Source of the DNA: Flavobacterium sp. GSB-24
GTDB lineage: Bacteria > Bacteroidota > Bacteroidia > Flavobacteriales > Flavobacteriaceae
Length of the DNA: 64,000 nucleotides
Direction of reading: 5' to 3'
NCBI RefSeq assembly: GCF_027924665.1
Contig: NZ_AP027043.1
Span: 4,960,001-5,024,000, forward strand
Position 1 is the first letter of the stretch. Every line of letters begins with the position of its first letter. This document shows positions 62,978 to 64,000 of this stretch, piece after piece. The notes under the pieces are model-generated. The model had not been told where the DNA came from and did not search any database. It was given only the letters and a program-made list of their open reading frames with translations. A program made the position numbers and the translations under genes.

Positions 62978-63422
62978 TTTCTAAAAAATAAAAGTTACAT
63001 CACCAATAAAATCCCTGAAAGACTTTAACCACAAAACAGTTTAATATTTCCTAAGTCTTTTTTGCCTCTAAATTTACTTTTCAGTCTAAAAACCACATTC
63101 GATTTTGTTCAAAACCTCAGTGATTTAGAGCAGTCATCCTAATTTTTAGGAGCGCGCAATTTAGCGCCATTTTTTTTGCAGAACATTAAAATAACATTAG
63201 AATTTAGCTCTTTTTAAAACTTTAAAAATAAATTAACAGGACATTCCTACACTTAAAGATTATCGAAATTATATAACACCACGCTATAATTCTATAACTC
63301 CCAAATAGATAGGAATTCTACTTTTGATAATCGAAAATTTCGATAAAATATAATAAAAGATTAAACAAGTGTTACCGATTAAACAAACCCGATTTATAAA
63401 CCATTTAATATATAATCAAGAG
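62978..63422. other. Divergent intergenic region without a clear gene
   Basis: About 445 bp. It contains a GCGC-AATTTA-GCGC mini-hairpin with a T8 run (about 63155-63178) and a near-palindrome ATCGAAA-A-TTTCGAT near 63332-63346. No gene, riboswitch or tRNA was recognised. Confidence 0.4.
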
Positions 63423-63881
63423 ATGATCTACGCAAAAAATGATTTGACCCGATTTTTAGATGCACAAAATAAACTTTATCTGACTGCTCTTTCTGAGATT
63501 AAAAAAGGAAAAAAAGAAACACACTGGATGTGGTTTATTTTTCCGCAGATAAAAGGATTGGGAAAAAGCGCGCTCTCTGATTATTATGCGGTTGCAGATC
63601 TTAAAGAAGCAACTGAATTTTTAAATCATCCGATTTTAGCAAAACATTTAATTGAAATCTCAAAATTGCTTTTGACTTTAAAGAAAAAGTCAGCAGAAGG
63701 TATTTTGGGAGAACTTGGTGCAAGAAAACTACATTCGTCAATGAGTTTATTTGTTCAGGTAGAAAATGCAGATCCTGTTTTTCAAGAAGTTCTGGATACT
63801 TTTTTCTACGGACATTTAGATCAAATGACTTTAAACTTTACTAAAAAAGCCGTTAAACAGCCAGAAGCTGTTCTTTTTTAA
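63423..63881 (+). CDS. DUF1810 domain protein
   Basis: The GTG frame from 63369 is less likely than the ATG at 63423, which gives MIYAKNDLTRFLDAQNKLYL and the family start (152 aa). DUF1810 hallmarks are THWMWFIFPQIKGLGKS, SDYYAV and DTFFYGHLDQMTL. Function is not established for the family. It is monocistronic and ends at a perfect 18-bp terminator. Confidence 0.85.
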   Translation: MIYAKNDLTRFLDAQNKLYLTALSEIKKGKKETHWMWFIFPQIKGLGKSALSDYYAVADLKEATEFLNHPILAKHLIEISKLLLTLKKKSAEGILGELGARKLHSSMSLFVQVENADPVFQEVLDTFFYGHLDQMTLNFTKKAVKQPEAVLF

Positions 63882-63900
63882 TACTCTCTTAGGATTCTAA

Positions 63901-63938
63901 AAAAAGCGGTTATCTCAAAATTGAGATAACCGCTTTTT
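63901..63938 (+). terminator. Perfect 18-bp intrinsic terminator
   Basis: AAAAAGCGGTTATCTCAA (63901-63918) and TTGAGATAACCGCTTTTT (63921-63938) form a complete stem with an AA loop and a T-run. Confidence 0.88.
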
Positions 63939-63958
63939 TACGTTTATATAGCTAACAT

Positions 63959-63973
63959 CATTCCGTAGGAATG
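63959..63973. repeat. CATTCC-GTA-GGAATG palindrome, possibly a dispersed Bacteroidota repeat
   Basis: A 6-bp perfect palindrome with a GTA loop is followed by TTTCATTGGTAGACAAA and runs to the window end. I associate the CGTAGG plus TTGGTAG pattern with dispersed repeats in Bacteroidota genomes, but could not test this. Confidence 0.35.
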
Positions 63974-64000
63974 TTTCATTGGTAGACAAAATAATGACCC

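Overview
The window is a stretch of chromosome from a Flavobacterium-type member of the Bacteroidota. The evidence is the AT-rich base composition, repeated Bacteroidota -7 promoter boxes of the form TAnnTTTG, weak Shine-Dalgarno sequences, a very large metalloprotease ending in a type IX secretion (T9SS) sorting domain, TonB-dependent receptors, and many lipoproteins and small proteins of flavobacterial type. No phage, insertion sequence or CRISPR array was seen. It reads as ordinary core and accessory chromosome with dense regulatory RNA and repeat content between genes.

Layout. 1-6.4 kb: end of a Cu/Zn superoxide dismutase, a LETM1-related protein, a beta-carbonic anhydrase with a SulP anion transporter, and a divergent dps/oxyR pair (oxidative stress). 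6.5-9.5 kb: mnmD-like tRNA methyltransferase, ilvE, a MazG-like pyrophosphohydrolase. 9.6-12.3 kb: SRPBCC protein and an ECF sigma / membrane protein / periplasmic sensor triad. 12.4-15.5 kb: a BNR-repeat protein and two tandem secreted paralogues carrying an EF-hand-like loop. 15.6-24.6 kb: kup, an RsmB-type methyltransferase, menE, a CPBP protease, arsC, an outer-membrane beta-barrel receptor and an unlisted 59-aa membrane protein. 24.7-29.7 kb: a structured intergenic element, fumC followed by a perfect 16-copy heptanucleotide array, an alanine-dehydrogenase/saccharopine-dehydrogenase-like enzyme, a serine hydrolase and tmRNA. 29.7-40.1 kb: porin-like protein, 2047-aa secreted M4 protease, TPR-HTH regulator, polysaccharide deacetylase. 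40.3-43.3 kb: a class V aminotransferase and a TlpA-like thioredoxin downstream of a clear SAM-I riboswitch. 43.5-47.4 kb: a TonB receptor divergent from a MocR-type regulator. 47.5-51.3 kb: bacterial NHEJ (LigD converging on Ku). 51.5-54.2 kb: metNIQ methionine ABC importer preceded by a Met/Cys-rich mini-ORF and an intrinsic terminator. 54.4-57.9 kb: a lipoprotein pair with a metzincin-like protease, and nagA. 58-63 kb: a tripartite ABC/HlyD/TolC export operon whose ATPase has degenerate motifs. 63.4-64 kb: a DUF1810 protein.

The most interesting observations are regulatory. First, the metNIQ operon looks as if it is controlled by ribosome-mediated attenuation: a 29-codon ORF with five Met and three Cys codons starts almost at its promoter and is followed by an 11-bp perfect terminator hairpin immediately before metN, with a possible short antiterminator. 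Second, a SAM-I riboswitch precedes a thioredoxin / cysteine-desulfurase-like gene pair rather than a textbook methionine gene. Together they suggest that sulfur status is sensed in two different ways within about 11 kb. Third, several families of intergenic palindromes and tandem repeats recur and appear to serve as terminators. All functional statements beyond motif recognition are inference, and no database search was possible.
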